Assembly (NCBI GenBank): GCA_009829735.1
Contig: CM020619.1
Coordinates: forward strand, 26,934,063-26,998,062
Length of the DNA: 64,000 bases
DNA from: Pyropia yezoensis
Lineage: Eukaryota; Rhodophyta; Bangiophyceae; Bangiales; Bangiaceae
Direction of reading: 5' to 3'
Shown: positions 1 through 12,300 of the stretch, one piece after another
Layout of the letters: every line of letters begins with the position of its first letter
Position numbering within the stretch: position 1 is the first letter of the stretch
The notes under the pieces: generated by a model
What the model was told of the DNA's origin: nothing
The model's input: the letters and a program-made list of their open reading frames with translations, nothing else
Databases searched by the model: none
Translations under genes and position numbers: made by a program

Positions 1-600
1 CGTGCACAGAGCATCGTCGCTGAGCGGAGCACAGATCCACGCTGGAGTTGACCGCACTGGAAGTGCAGGCCAACGGCTCCAGCTCAACGCGATCGATAAT
101 AGAAAACGTGGGTGTTTGACGCTTGCGCCTGCGGCGCTCGTTGCTCAAAAAGGCACCCCGTTCACTGCGTGACAACTTCATCCAGCCGTCGCGAAACAAG
201 CTGCCATCTCCAGCAACTCGGTCATTTGGCTCGCTCCGCCCTCGTAACTCAGCGGCGCATCCCAAATCATCGGCCTCAAACTCAGACATGCCTTGGTCAC
301 ATGGAGCTGCTGCGCGCGCGACGGTGTCATCATCAACACCCACGATACGCAACGGCTAGATAACTACGCGTACCTCCGCCGCGACGCGGCGGCTAAAGCC
401 GACGGACAACACCGCCGCAGCACCCCCCACCCCCAGCCGACCGTCACCGATGCGGCCTTGCACAGCCACACCGACGGCGTCTACTCGTTGGAGGCGCGTG
501 AGGGCGTCGACACGTAGCTGCACACACGATCTGTAGCCGGCCACGGCGCGGCGGCGCCCGCCGGCGGACGAGAGGCACCGCCGCAGCACCCCGCCCCACC
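1..600. other. left edge, no supported gene
   Basis: No recognisable gene. Positions 1-400 are unique sequence without a convincing ATG-initiated frame. From about 420 the sequence becomes a degenerate version of the tandem unit that follows, with repeated motifs such as cgtgagggcgtcgacacgt and gaccgtcaccgacgcagc. Confidence 0.6.
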
Positions 601-1350
601 CCCGGCGACCGTCACCGACGCAGCCCGTAGCCGGCCACGGCGAGGCGGCGTCCGCCGGCGGACGTACAGCACCGCCGCAGCCCCCCCCGCCCGCAGGCGA
701 CCGTCAGTGACGCAGCCTGGCGCCGCGACACCGACGACACGTACTCGGGAGTGGAGCAGCACCCCCCCTCCCCCCCACGACACCGTGAGCGACGCAGCTC
801 CGCGCAGCCACACCGACGGCGCCTACTTGGGGGTGGAGCGTGAGGGCGTCGACACGTTGAGGCACACCCGATCCGTAGCCGGCTACAGCGCGGCGGCGTC
901 AGCCGGCAGACGGACAGCACCGCCGCGGCACCCCTCCCGCAGGCGCCCGTCGCCGACGCAGCACCCCGCCCCACCCCCGGCGACCGTCACCGACGCAGCC
1001 CGTAGCCGGCCACGGCGAGGCGGAGTCCGCCGGCGGACGTACAGCACCGCCGCAGCCCCCCCCGCCCGCAGGCGACCGTCAGTGACGCAGCCTGGCGCCG
1101 CCACACCGACGACACGTACTGGGGAGTGGAGCAGCACCCCCCCTCCCCCCCACGACACCGTGAGCGACGCAGCTCCGCGCAGCCACACCGACGGCGCCTA
1201 CTTGGGGGTGGAGCGTGAGGGCGTCGACACGTTGAGGCACACCCGATCCGTAGCCGGCTACAGCGCAGCGGCATCAGCCGGCAGACGGACAGCACCGCCG
1301 CGGCACTCCTCCCGCAGGCGACCGTCGCCGACGCAGCCCGGCGCCGCCTC
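601..1350. repeat. 375-bp tandem duplication
   Basis: Two nearly identical units, about 601-975 and 976-1350, are offset by exactly 375 bp. For example, cccggcgaccgtcacc starts at 601 and 976, and cttgggggtggagcg recurs about 375 bp later. Degenerate partial units flank the pair at about 420-600 and 1350-1450. The repeat is free of stops in several frames, so long open frames here come from its composition; the longest plus-strand frame begins with GTG and has no family resemblance. Confidence 0.85.
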
Positions 1351-1450
1351 GGCGACGGCGCCTACGCGGGGGTGGAGGGTGCGGGCGTTGACACGTAGAG
1401 GAGCACCCGATCCGCAGCCGGCCGCGACCGCCGACGAACAGCACCGTCTC

Positions 1451-2940
1451 AGCGACCCCCCCCCGCCACCCGAACCGATGCTGCCCAGCGCCGGCACACC
1501 GAGCCGTGGCCTGCGCAAAGGCGGCGCTGCGCAAAGTCAGCGTCGTACCCGGGAGACATCGCGCCGGCCGCTGAGGGGCGCGCGCAAACCGGGATCGGCC
1601 GCGTGTGACGGCGGACGCTTGGGGTCGGGAGCCTCAAGCAACAGTGTCACATGACGTCTGACTGCACGGGCTTGCACCGCAACCTCCTGCAGCGCGTTCA
1701 TTGACCTGCGGGGTATATGCTGGGCGTTGACCTGCTGACTGCAGGCCCCATCGGGCGCGCAAGTGCAGCTGGCCTGCCGATTGCTGCAGCGTGGTGCGGC
1801 ATACCGTCTGCATGTTGTCTGCATCAAGTGTGCATCTCGGTTGACTTCTGAATGCGTCAGTGTGCATGTCTGTTTCCTTTTAATCTGCATCAAGTGTGCG
1901 AGCCGATTGCATGCTGCCTGCCTGCAAAGTGCAGTGACATGGCATTGGCGCGGCAGAGCACCTGCCAATCCTGTCGCATACTAGCGACAACATCGATGCA
2001 GGGCAGTCGCAGAAAGCCGGCAAGACCGCCCCGAAATGCACGTCATTTACACCTGCGGAGCACAAATCATGTAGTCTGCCTGTCGTGACATCCGCATTTC
2101 CATCGCAAAAGTGGTGCATGAAACGTGCTGCAGAAGAGTGAAAAAGGCTCGTAACTGTTGTGGAATTGACCGGCCAGCTTTTTTTTTTTGTTGCCCCCGT
2201 CCGTCTCACGATGGCCGTTGTGATGGTGGTCAAAGACGAGCTCGCCAGTTGGTTCTGCATCCCGGAGGGCGTGAATGCAACGCGCCTGCGGACCAAAACG
2301 ACTCCCACGGCCCTGCAGGGGCCACCCTGCAATCGGCCTGCAGGCCAAATGCGGCCAAAAAACGCGATTTTAAGGTACCTGGTGATAGATCCACTGCGCA
2401 GGGGCGCCACCGCCGCCGCCGCCGCTGCCGCCGCGGCCGACACGTCCCGCCCGCCTTTTTTCCCGTGTCGAGGGTGGCAGCGAGCAACGGGAACAACACC
2501 AGAGCTGCCAATGCCCCCTGCCCTCTCTCCCCTTCCCCCCCCCCAGGGTGTCGGCGTTGCGGCGGGCCACCGGCGGGTCCGCAGACGGCAGACCGGGGGC
2601 GGCAGCGGGCGGCGGTCCGTCGCCGGGGACTGGGCGGGCGCAAGAGGGGACGGAAACTCGGGGCAACAGGCTGGTGGGTGGCCCGCCATCGCGGGCCCCT
2701 CTTCTGCGCTACGCGTCGTCCCCGGCATTTCGCACAGCGCAGCAGCCCCCAGCCGCGCCCTGCGGGATGTGTCCGGGACAGATGCGCGGAGCGGTTTCTG
2801 GCTTGTCCGCAGAAATGATTAATACAGCTGCTTCCCCTCCGCGCCCACCACTCCCCCCACCAGTGGTACCACTCCCGGCCACCCTCCCTGCCACCATCCC
2901 TGTCCACGCTGACCAGTGTCTTTCCCGTCTCTTTGCATCT
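1451..2940. other. intergenic, no supported gene
   Basis: Unique sequence. Long open frames on both strands look like GC-driven shadows: they lack conserved motifs, and several begin with non-ATG codons. Around 1800-1920 there are scattered variants of the words gcatcaagtgtg and cagtgtgcatg without regular periodicity. Nothing else was seen. Confidence 0.5.
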
Positions 2941-2944
2941 TCCG

Positions 2945-3195
2945 GTCACGAAGCGACGAGGAGTGCTGAGAAGTGGCGAGAAGCTGAGAAGTGGCGAGAA
3001 TTGCCGAGAAGTGAGGTGCCGAAAGATGCCGAGAAGTGCCGAAAGGTGCCGAGAAGTGCCGAGGAGAGTCGAGGAGAGTCGAGGAGTGTCGAGAATTGCC
3101 GAGAAGCGGTGAGAAGTGCTGAGGAATGCTGAGAGATGCCGAGAAGTGCCGAGAAGTGCCATTAAGTGCCGAGAAATGCCGAGAAGTGACCCGTG
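2945..3195. repeat. degenerate 10-12 bp minisatellite (gagaagtgcc)
   Basis: Imperfect tandem repetition of a unit close to gagaagtgcc, with variants gaggagtgtc, gaaaggtgcc and gagaattgcc, running for about 250 bp. It has no coding capacity of interest. It ends about 260 bp upstream of the ubiquitin-like gene that starts at 3458. Confidence 0.85.
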
Positions 3196-3457
3196 AAAAC
3201 GCTTGAAACTGCGATCACGCAGTCGTGCGACAGATTTTTCGACCTGACCTGCAAGACGAGTGCTTTGTTAATCAAGTCTCATGTATTTAGAACGACTCCA
3301 CATCGATTTCAATTCCACTGCGTGCCAGGTGCTCACGCGGTGAGCCAACTCACACACCTTCAGCTCTGCCGCCCCTGCTCGCCGCCACACCCCCGCCACG
3401 ACCTCATCGCCACCGTCGTTGTGTCGGGTGCGGTGCGGCTGGCCAGCGGCGACCGCC

Positions 3458-4405
3458 ATGAAGGTCATTATCACCGTTGCGCGGCACAAGCACGCGGTGG
3501 TGGTCCCCGTCGGCGCCACGTGGGCCGACCTCGCTGCCGCCCTGCTGGCCGCCCTATCCGCACCCGCGGCCGCCCGCCCGGAGGACGTCAAGCTCCTCTG
3601 GCGTGGCCGTACCGTAGCCGACGCGGCCGCCAGCGTGGCTGCGGCGGGTGTGACCGACGGCTCCCGGCTGGTCGCGCTGGTGCCCCGCGCGTGCCTCCCG
3701 GCCGCCCCGTCGGGGGGGGGGGCGGCGGGTCCCTCCTCCAGGCCCGTGGCAGCGGGGAAGGCGGCGACGGCGGCGGCGGTGGCAGGTCCACTGCCCGTTC
3801 TGGGGGACCCGCTCCCCACCGACAGGTCGCCGCACGTGATTGTCCTGCACGGCGGTGCCCGGTATTGTGTGGTGCTTCCAGCGGCAGCAGCGGCGACCGC
3901 GGCGGCTGCTGGCGGCGGTGCGCCCCCCGCCCCCCACCCCCACACGGTGCTGACGGCACGGCTGGCAGACCTGACGGGCCTCCCGCCCGCCCACCAGACG
4001 CTCCTTTTCCGAGGGGCACCACTGACGCCCGCCCTTTCCCCCGCGGCGCTCTCGCCGGGCGCCAAGGTCCTGCTCCTTCGCTCCGCCGCTGGCGCCGACG
4101 CGGCTGAAGCTGCCGCGGACGTGGCTGCGGTGGCGGCCGACCTGGCCGACACCACCGCCCGCCTGCGGGGGGTGCTGGCGGGCGTGCGCGCGGGGGGGGG
4201 TGCTGCCGCCGCTGCCGAGGTGACCGGCGGAGTTCTCCTCAGCAGAGCAGAGGAGCTTGTGCGGGTGGTGGCCGACCGGCTACGGAGTGTGGGACGGGCG
4301 GAGGGGGAGGGGCTGGGGTCTGGAGGTGGGGGGCTTGCCGCTGCCGCTGAAGAGCTGGGGGGGGTCACGGCGCTGGTGCGGGAGGCGCTCCGGCGGGAGC
4401 ACTAA
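3458..4405 (+). CDS. tandem ubiquitin-like domain protein
   Basis: A 315-residue single-exon protein. Residues 1 to about 78 (MKVIITVARHKHAVVV..., then DVKLLWRGRTV and a DGSRLVALV segment) have the beta-grasp pattern of a ubiquitin-like domain. A second copy spans about residues 125-215, beginning HVIVLHGGARYCVVLP and containing HQTLLFRGAPL and GAKVLLLR. The last 100 residues are Ala-rich and predicted helical, with a gap of glycines. The ATG at 3458 was chosen because it opens the first beta strand exactly; an in-frame extension upstream lacks an ATG. No C-terminal Gly-Gly is present, so this is a domain protein rather than a conjugated modifier. Known proteins with N-terminal Ubl domains act as proteasome or chaperone adaptors; which role applies here is not visible. 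Confidence 0.72.
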   Translation: MKVIITVARHKHAVVVPVGATWADLAAALLAALSAPAAARPEDVKLLWRGRTVADAAASVAAAGVTDGSRLVALVPRACLPAAPSGGGAAGPSSRPVAAGKAATAAAVAGPLPVLGDPLPTDRSPHVIVLHGGARYCVVLPAAAAATAAAAGGGAPPAPHPHTVLTARLADLTGLPPAHQTLLFRGAPLTPALSPAALSPGAKVLLLRSAAGADAAEAAADVAAVAADLADTTARLRGVLAGVRAGGGAAAAAEVTGGVLLSRAEELVRVVADRLRSVGRAEGEGLGSGGGGLAAAAEELGGVTALVREALRREH

Positions 4406-7216
4406 CGTGGGATTCCCGGTCAAGTGGGGTAGCGGGGGGGGGGTTCGGGGCCGTCGCGGGTGGAACTTCCCCGTCCAGCCACAAGCGGCCGCGTTACTCC
4501 CTTGTTTCGGATAGGTCGGCTGCAATGCTGGTGCTGGCTGTTGGGAGTGCGGCCGTATCCGCGTCGGCCCTCCCCCTGTCCTTCCCCTGACAGCCGATGA
4601 GGCGAACGGCAGCGGGGGCGTGGTGCCTTCCCCTCGCCCGTTCACGTCCACGACCGATTCACTGCTGGGATCGGGGCGGCCGGTCAATGTGGTAGCCGCA
4701 GATCCGCCTGGAGGGGGAGGGAAGGCGATGGAAGGAGCTCCTCACGGGCCTCCCGCCATGACGGCGCAGCGAGGAAGCGGGCGGCTCTTCTCCCCGGGGC
4801 AGGACAGGGTGGCCGCCACCGGGGCTGCCAACATCGTGGGGGTCATGCAGGCAGAAAAGGACTGACGGGTTGCGCGTGCTTCAGCACGAAAAACAAGAAC
4901 AGCGAACTCGCGCCCCGTCGAGCCCTCAGCTTTGGGGGTAGGGGCTCAGACAGACGCGAGAGGGGCAGACCGGGCGCGTATCCGGGACTCATGACACCTG
5001 CAGAGCAAGATGGCGGGTGCACCACGCGGCGGCGCAGAGTGGGGCGAGAGGCACGACACTACCGACGACGCGTCCTGGGGGGGCGCGGACGGCCAACGCA
5101 GCCTGGCCCGGGGGGAGACGGGGTCGGTGAGCAGCCAACACGCCGTCGCCACGGCTCGCGGCCAACGTGCCTATTTTGTCCCGCGCTGCGGCACGGCATC
5201 GAAGGGACGGCCCAGAGGCGAAGGCGAGCCGCGTGAGCGCACGCGAGAGTAGGAGAGGCGAGGTAGGTGAGGGCGGGTCGGGGGTGGGGCATTGCGCGAG
5301 CGTGAGCGTGTACTACTGCTGGACCAGACCTTCAAGACGATGGCGGGAGAAGCATGAAGGGCAAGTATGCAGGCAAGTAAGCAGCGAAGGTATCTTGATG
5401 TTGGCCGCGGGAGGGGTGTCGCGTTGGCCACGAGGCCGGAGGCGGCGGCGTCAACCCGCCCCAGCAGGCCGCTTGGGGTATACACGCGAAGGGAGGCGGG
5501 GCAGGCGGTCGGGCATGTGGTTTGGCAGGCGGGCGGGCGGACGGACGGGCGGTCGGTCGGGCCGGTGGGCGGTCGGGCCGGCAGGCAGTCGGGCGGTCGG
5601 GGGTGAAGTCGTGCCAGTAGCCTGGTGGCCGAACGGGCGTTTGGAAGGCTGGCCGGCCGGTTGTGTCGGCGGGCTGCCCAGCACAGGGGTCTGCTGACTC
5701 CACAGTGACGCTTGGCCAACCCCTCCCCATCCCCCCTAACGGTCGCAACTGTGCACGCCGGCCGTGCCTCGGCGCCGGCCTAGCGGGGAGGCCCACGGAA
5801 TCGACCCTGAGCACACTGCCGCCGCTCTCGCTGCCGCCACCACAGCTGCGCCTCCACCGCTTCTGCCGCTCCGCGTCGGCCACAGCCCTGCCGGATCGAT
5901 CCATAGGCCTCCGACGGCGTTGCTACACGATCGTGTGGATTTTTACCCGCCGCTGACAAAAAAAACAGTGCCGTCCGCTGGCGCTGCTCGCCTCGTCTCG
6001 GTCCGCCCCGAGCGCTCCCGCCTGCCGCTCTCCCCCCCCCCCATTCCCTGCCATGGTCCTTTCGCCATTGACAGACCGACACGAGAGTGGTCGGCCGCTT
6101 CGCCAACTAGCCCTACCTGCGAGCCGCCTCACGCGCCACCGCATGACTGCTCGTGTGCGACCGGCAAGGGCGGCTGGCTGTTCCTTGCACGGGCCCTCTG
6201 TCACTGTGCCGGGCGGTCAAGCCCCCAAGGCTTCACGCTCACCGCACGCTGCAGGTGCGGGCAGTGTCAGTGACAGTCATCAAACGGGCGACCGTTGCGA
6301 ATCTTGGGGGAAGGAAATGGAGCACTCCCACGACGTCGCGGGGCGGGGGTGGCTTCGCACGTGTCCGTCGGCGGCGCAGAGGTGGGTTTGGCTGCAAGGG
6401 TCTGGAGGACACCCCCGTTGGGGCCTCGACCGAGTGGGGCTCTCGGGGGGCAGCGGGATCCTCACCTCGCGTGAGCAGGGACAGCCGCACAGTCAAGTCC
6501 TTGGACCTTATGCCAGAGCCGCGGCCCAGCCAATGGGGCCACGCTGATGCGAGGGACTGCCGCGCCGGGCTACTCGACGACTCCACTCCACTGGCCACGG
6601 ATGGTCCAACCGGGGGGTCGGTTGGTGGCGGTCCCCTGACAAAGCCGCGTATCCCGCTGCCAGTCAGCCATCCTTGAAATGTAGATTTGTATCTACATAC
6701 ATACGTGTTGCGCTGCAGCGCGCACTGGGAGGCTTGACACGCCGGCGGCCGTTGGCGAGCAGGTGCCACTGAGGGTGGCCTGAGTTTGCTCGTTCATTTA
6801 TCCCCGGCCAGTGCTGTCTAGTTGTGTATCCCCGCTGGTGTGCTGTACTGTGCTGTACTGTGCAGTACATCCATCGTGTCAGTCCGCGCCTTCATACCGT
6901 CCGCATCCACCCGCCGTCCACTCCAGTGGCTTCGCGGTGGTCTGACCAAGCCGACGCAACTGTGCTGGCCGGCTGTTCAACGAGACTGCTTGGCGACAGT
7001 GCCCAGCGGCGTTTGCAGGGTAGCACCGACAGCGTATCTATTCGTCGTGGACGTTACTTGTAGGGAGGTCCAGGCTGGTTGCCAGGGAGGTCATCACTGC
7101 TGTCACTTTGTCGTGTGACCGACCCCGACGATCCCCCGACGAACCCCCGCGCCCCCCGCCCCCCCACACCCCTCCCACCCCCGCGCCGCTTGCCTTCGGC
7201 CCGTTGCTCCACCACG
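4406..7216. other. intergenic upstream of UGDH copy 1
   Basis: About 2.8 kb without a supportable gene. It contains a C/G-rich simple-sequence patch near 5520-5610, built of ggcgggcgg, cggacgg and cggtcggt words, which is related in composition to the CGGT arrays at 49.3 and 58.6 kb. Short homopolymers also occur. The promoter and 5' leader of the downstream UGDH gene must lie within its right end, but no TATA box is evident. Confidence 0.5.
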
Positions 7217-9058
7217 ATGGTGTCGCCGCCTGAGCAGAATGGCCTGCGCATCTGCTGCATTGGTGCCGGGTATGTCGGTGGCCCTACCATGGCCATGATG
7301 GCCCACAAGTGCCCGGAAGTGACTGTCACGGTAAGTGCTTGGATGAAACACTGTCCGTCCGTCCAGGGAAGTCGGAATAGGGAGGAGGAACGGGGGTTGA
7401 GCGGCCGTGAGCGGCGGATTGGGTGAAAGTGACGAGGGGGCGCCGACTGGCTCTGCTCAAGAAGCCTGCGAAGGCCTCCTCCACGCGCCTTGCAACTGGA
7501 GGCGGCGGCAGTCTCTGTCGCACCCGGCACGGTCTGGCGGGCCCCTGCAGCTTGCGTCCGGTGTTGGGAAGCTGTGGACGATTCGTGGTCACCCACTGGT
7601 TGCAACACCATGAAGCTGACATGGCCTCCTGCGGTGCATCTTCCTCTTTGTTTGAGGGAATGCTTGGATGGGGTTGTGTCGGGCGGGTCTCGTTCGGGAC
7701 CCTGTCCCTCTGCACCACATCTCCACGCCCCCTTTTTCCAGATTGTTGACATCTCTGTCCCTCGCATTGCGGCGTGGAACAGCGATGAGCTTCCCATTTA
7801 CGAGCCTGGCCTGGACAAGGTCGTCAAGGCTTGTCGCGGGAAGAACCTGTTCTTCTCCACCGATTTGGACCAGGGCATCCGCGACGCGGACATTATCTTT
7901 GTGGCGGTCAACACGCCGACGAAGAAGGTCGGCCTTGGCGCCGGCCGCGCGGCCGACCTGACCTACTGGGAGCTGGCCGCTCGCCGCATTGCGTTGGTGG
8001 CGGAGACGCCCAAGGTGGTGGTGGAGAAGAGCACGGTGCCAATCAACACGGCCGAAGCCATTTCGGCAGTGTTGCACGGGGCGGGCAAGACCCGCTTTGA
8101 CATCCTCTCCAACCCCGAGTTTCTCGCGGAAGGCACCGCCATGACTGACCTGGACAACCCCGACCGCGTGCTGATTGGCGGCAGCATGAGCGAGTCGGGT
8201 CAGGCGGCAGTGGCCAAGCTGGCCGACGTGTACGCTCACTGGGTGCCACGGGAGCGCATCCTGACGACCAACGTGTGGTCATCGGAGCTGTCCAAGCTGG
8301 TGGCGAACAGCTTCCTCGCCCAGCGAGTGTCGAGCATCAACGCGGTGAGTGCCATCTGTGAGGCGTCGGGCGCGGATGTGGATGAGGTGGCCCGCGCCGT
8401 GGGGATGGACTCACGGATTGGCCCGAAGTTCCTCAAGGCGAGTGTCGGCTTTGGGGGTTCTTGCTTCCAGAAGGACATCCTCAACCTGGTATACTTGTGC
8501 CAGTCGATGGGTCTCCCCGACGTGGCCGAGTACTTCCACTCTGTCGTTACGATGAACGACCGGCAGAAAGAGCGGTTTGTGTCGCGTATCATCCACGGGC
8601 TGTTCAATACGGTGACGGGCAAGCGCATTGCGCTGCTGGGCTTTGCGTTCAAGAAGGACACCGGAGACACGCGGGAGTCAGCGGCGATTGAGATTTGCCG
8701 TCGGCTGATTGAGGAGCGCGCTTCGGTGTGCATCTACGACCCCAAGGTGGAGGCCAATCAGATCTGGATGGACCTGACCGCTGCGACGCGGCTGGACAGG
8801 ACCGAAGTGGAGAAGTACGTGACACTGTGCGACTCTGCGTACGAGGCGGCGGCGGGAGCACACGCACTGGCCGTTGCCACCGAGTGGGATGAATTCAAGG
8901 GGCTGGATTACGCTAAGATCCAGGACGGGATGGTCAAGCCGTCGTTTTTGTTCGACGGCCGCAACGTGCTCGACCACGGTGCTCTACGCAAGCTCGGCTA
9001 CATCGTGTACGCCATTGGCAAGCCGCTGGACCCCAAGCTCAACACCAACTTTTGCTAG
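7217..9058 (+). CDS. UGDH: UDP-glucose 6-dehydrogenase, copy 1
   Basis: Cytosolic NAD-dependent enzyme that oxidises UDP-glucose twice to UDP-glucuronate, the precursor of uronic acid and pentose units of cell-wall and matrix polysaccharides. Two exons, 7217-7330 and 7742-9058, are joined across a 411-bp intron (donor gtaagt, acceptor ttccag, phase 0 after codon 38), giving 476 residues, close to animal and plant enzymes. Visible landmarks are the Rossmann loop GAGYVGGPT near residue 16, the [10 protein letters not shown] segment near 162 and [10 protein letters not shown], whose Cys279 is the expected catalytic nucleophile. The C-terminal NAD/UDP domain with [10 protein letters not shown] is also present. 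It converges with a CYC8-like gene whose end is 271 bp away. The whole pair is duplicated at 49800-58079, where the second enzyme differs at about 15 residues. Confidence 0.97.
7331..7741 (+). other. UGDH: intron of UGDH copy 1
   Basis: GT-AG intron of 411 bp (gtaagtgctt ... cctttttccag) at phase 0. It occupies the same position as the intron of copy 2 (49914-50255), but the sequences look unrelated by eye. The 3' end has a pyrimidine-rich tract. Confidence 0.92.
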
Positions 9059-9329
9059 TGGCGCACGCTGCGGTAGTGCGCTACTGCTCCGTTTCGCTGT
9101 TCACAACCAGCCATGTAGGAGAAGTGTGTGCGGATAGTGACACAAAAAAGCTGCAACCTCATCTGTTCTTTTACAAATAGCGCTTTGACGTTTGAAGCTC
9201 ACCCTCACCGACTACGCAAACTCAGCTGTGGACCCGCACACCAAAACACGTGCTTCCAATTCAGCCAACAACTGCCAGAAATAGCGCCTGCGAGCTTACG
9301 CGACACGCACAAGCGATGACCAGCCCGTC
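9059..9329. other. convergent intergenic spacer, copy 1
   Basis: About 271 bp between the stop codons of UGDH copy 1 and the minus-strand corepressor gene. It is slightly AT-richer than the coding DNA and must contain both 3' ends. The corresponding spacer in copy 2 is about 560 bp and not obviously similar. Confidence 0.7.
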
Positions 9330-12300
9330 TCACGCCTGTGCCAGCGACGAAGACGACCCGTTCTTGGTACGACCGCCGTCCTCATCGCTCGACCCCTTGA
9401 CCTGGCGTGCCGCCGTGACCACCCCCACTCGCCCCTCTCCGTCGAGGCTGGTGGCACCCCCACTCGACGGGCGACCACTGCCGGCTACACGGGATGTGTC
9501 GTCCGCCTCATTGTCCGAGCTGTGCCACTGCCCACCGCCACGGCTGCCGCCGACGCGCCGACCGGTCACCCTCTGCCGCGGATGGGGGCTGGGGCTCCCA
9601 TCAGACAAACTCCCATCGCTACCGGCGGCGACGTGACGGCCGCCGTCCGCGCCCGGTGACCGCACGACACCAGACAACAGTGGTGTACTACCATCTCCAC
9701 GTCCCCCACCCCCAACCCCAACGAGGCGACGGCCGTCGCTGTGACAGCCACCATCAGCACGACTGGGCGGCGGAGGGGGCACCCTCTGCCGAGGTCGAGC
9801 AGGGGGCGCCTCATCGTCGTCCGAGCTGCTGCCTCCCGTCGCAGCCGCAGCGTGTCGTGGGGGCCGTTCGGCATAGGCGCGATCGGGCGAGTTGTTGTGG
9901 ATGTCCCCACTGTCACCATCGCCCCCACTGGCAGCTCGGGGTGACACCGACGGCAAGCGCCCCGGTGGAGGAGCGCGGCGGTCGGCGGGGCCCTGCAGCC
10001 TGACGGCACCATCCCCTCCGTCAAGAGTGCGAAGACCACGGGAGAGCGGCATTGCAGACGCCCCATGCCCCCCGCTTGCGCTACTTGACCCGCCCCTCTG
10101 GTGTAGGTCCGCGTCACCGTCATAATCACTGCCGTCCTCGTCCGCTTCACCACGGGGGCTCGTGACAGCCGCGCTCCCGCCACCGTCGTCGCGACGGGTA
10201 CCACCCCCGCCACCACCGACGCATCCACTTGCTGGCTGCCCGCGGGAAAAAACTCGGCTACCGCCGTCATCAGCCCCGCCAGCCCCCTCGCCCGCCGCCG
10301 CCGACGCTGTGCGACGGCCAAAGCGAGCAAGAGTGGACACAGGACGTAGCGGGAGCATGGAGGCCGAGCCACTCGGGTTAGTGCCGCCCCCATCATCACC
10401 GCCGACAACGCGATCACCCCCACTGTCGCTGCTACCACTGCCGCTCCGGCGGCGGCGGTCTGAGTCACCCGCTCGCTCCGCCCGTCCTTCTTTGGCCACG
10501 AGCGCTTCGCGCACAGAGGAGCCGCGCGGCGAGTCTGTCTCACGCTCTACCAGGCCATCCGACGTTCGCAGCCCACCCCGGCGGCCCGCTTGCTCCCGAT
10601 CTGGCAGGCACTCTCGACGACCGTCACCGTCTTCCCCGACCCCGCTGTCCGCCGCTCGGCCACGAACCAGTCGGTTGCCGTCTCGATTGCCGCCACGGGC
10701 GGCACCGCCAGTCAACCGATCTGCTGACGCCTCAGGATCGACAGCTACGCCAGGTCGGGAGATTCGCCCCGAGGGGCCCCGCGCCACACTTCCACTCGTT
10801 GGCGTGTCTGCGGCGCTACTGCCACCGCCTTCACGGATGGGCTCGCCTACAGATGACTTCCGCGGCCCGTGTGACATCGCGTTCATCGACGACAGCGCGC
10901 CGCCGCGGAGTCGGGGTGGGGGCGGCGGAAACTGACCCACTGTTGGCCACGGCGGCGGTGTGAGGGTCGTGGCACCACCCGCAGCCGGGACACTTGCACC
11001 ACCGCGGCCACTGCGATCGGCTGGTACACCAGCACGAGATGGCGACAAAGCCACGCTCCGTACGCCACCAGACCGACTGCCCGCCCCGGGAGAGGATGCT
11101 CCGCGACCATCTCCGTCCCCAACACCCCTGCGACTACCAGGCCCGTCAATAGTCAACCCGCCAGTGGGCGGTGCCGCGTCACTTCCGCAACCACCACCCC
11201 AGCGCAAAGGCGGCGGATCTCCCCGCCGCGCGTCCATCGATGCGCCCTTGGTGTGGCGCAAGGCCGGAGACACAAGTGGCGATGGCCCACCACCATCTGG
11301 AGGCCGCGGGACGTCTGGGCTTCGGGCCCCGCGCCCGCCACTCCCGCCGCCGCCTGCAGAAGCTGTCGATACTGGGATAGGCGACGCCAGCGACGGCAGC
11401 CGCCCACTTGATGGTCGTGGAAGCGGCAGGTTGGCCAGCCGTCTCGGCCCAACTGGTAGCTCCGCAGTGTGGCCGCCACCGGTAGTTGCGCCCGACGATG
11501 GAGGCATAGGCGTATATCGTGACGTAGGGCCACGTCCTGGTGACGGCGACGTCGGTGCGCGTCGACCCGAAGCAGGAGCTGAAATGCGACCCCCGCTCGC
11601 GAACGATAGCAGGTCCTGCGAAGCGGCGCGACGAAAGTCTGCTTCCTCCTTCTTGGCGCTGCTTTCGGGGCTTAAGCTGCCCCGCAGCGACGCGGCGGAG
11701 GTCGTACCAGCGGCCTTGGTCGCCTCGGCTCCGCCACCACCTCCGTCCTCGCCCAGGCGCTGGCGCTTCGCGTCACGCGGTGCTGATGATGATGTCGAGT
11801 GTGCTCGGGGAGGATCCTGAGACATCCCTTGGGGGAGAAGCGTCTGGTGCTGAGGCTTAACTGGCTTCAAAAGCCGTGGCTGGGAGGAGTTCCGGTGGAT
11901 TGGCTCGGTCGCCTCGGACCGTCCGCCTGTCCGAGGCTCTGCAGCGGGGGGAAAAGCACGAGGACGCCCACATGGGAGCGGCAGGAGGCGAGCGTCACCG
12001 GCCACATTCATCATCGCAGCCGTACCGACACCGACGCGGGAGACCTCGCGGACGCGACCGCCTGCGACAGCACGCTCGCCAAGTCGAGCCAGGGGCTGGG
12101 CATCAGAGTCAGCCCGCCACGAGCCCCGGTCGTGCACCTCCTCGGCGGGCACATCTACATCTCTTGTGGCTTCGTCAGCAGGCAGCGCGCGCTTCCGCAA
12201 GCCACTCAAATGCGGCCATGTCTGGTGCTGCTGCATCAGTGGTCGCTGAGGAGGATGATGAAGCGATGATGTTTGGTGCCGGGGCCCTACCTGCGGCCCC

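Noticed and set aside
707..1654. 315-codon plus-strand open frame in the left repeat
   Set aside because: It starts with GTG, lies wholly in the 375-bp tandem repeat and has no domain; the openness comes from the repeat composition.
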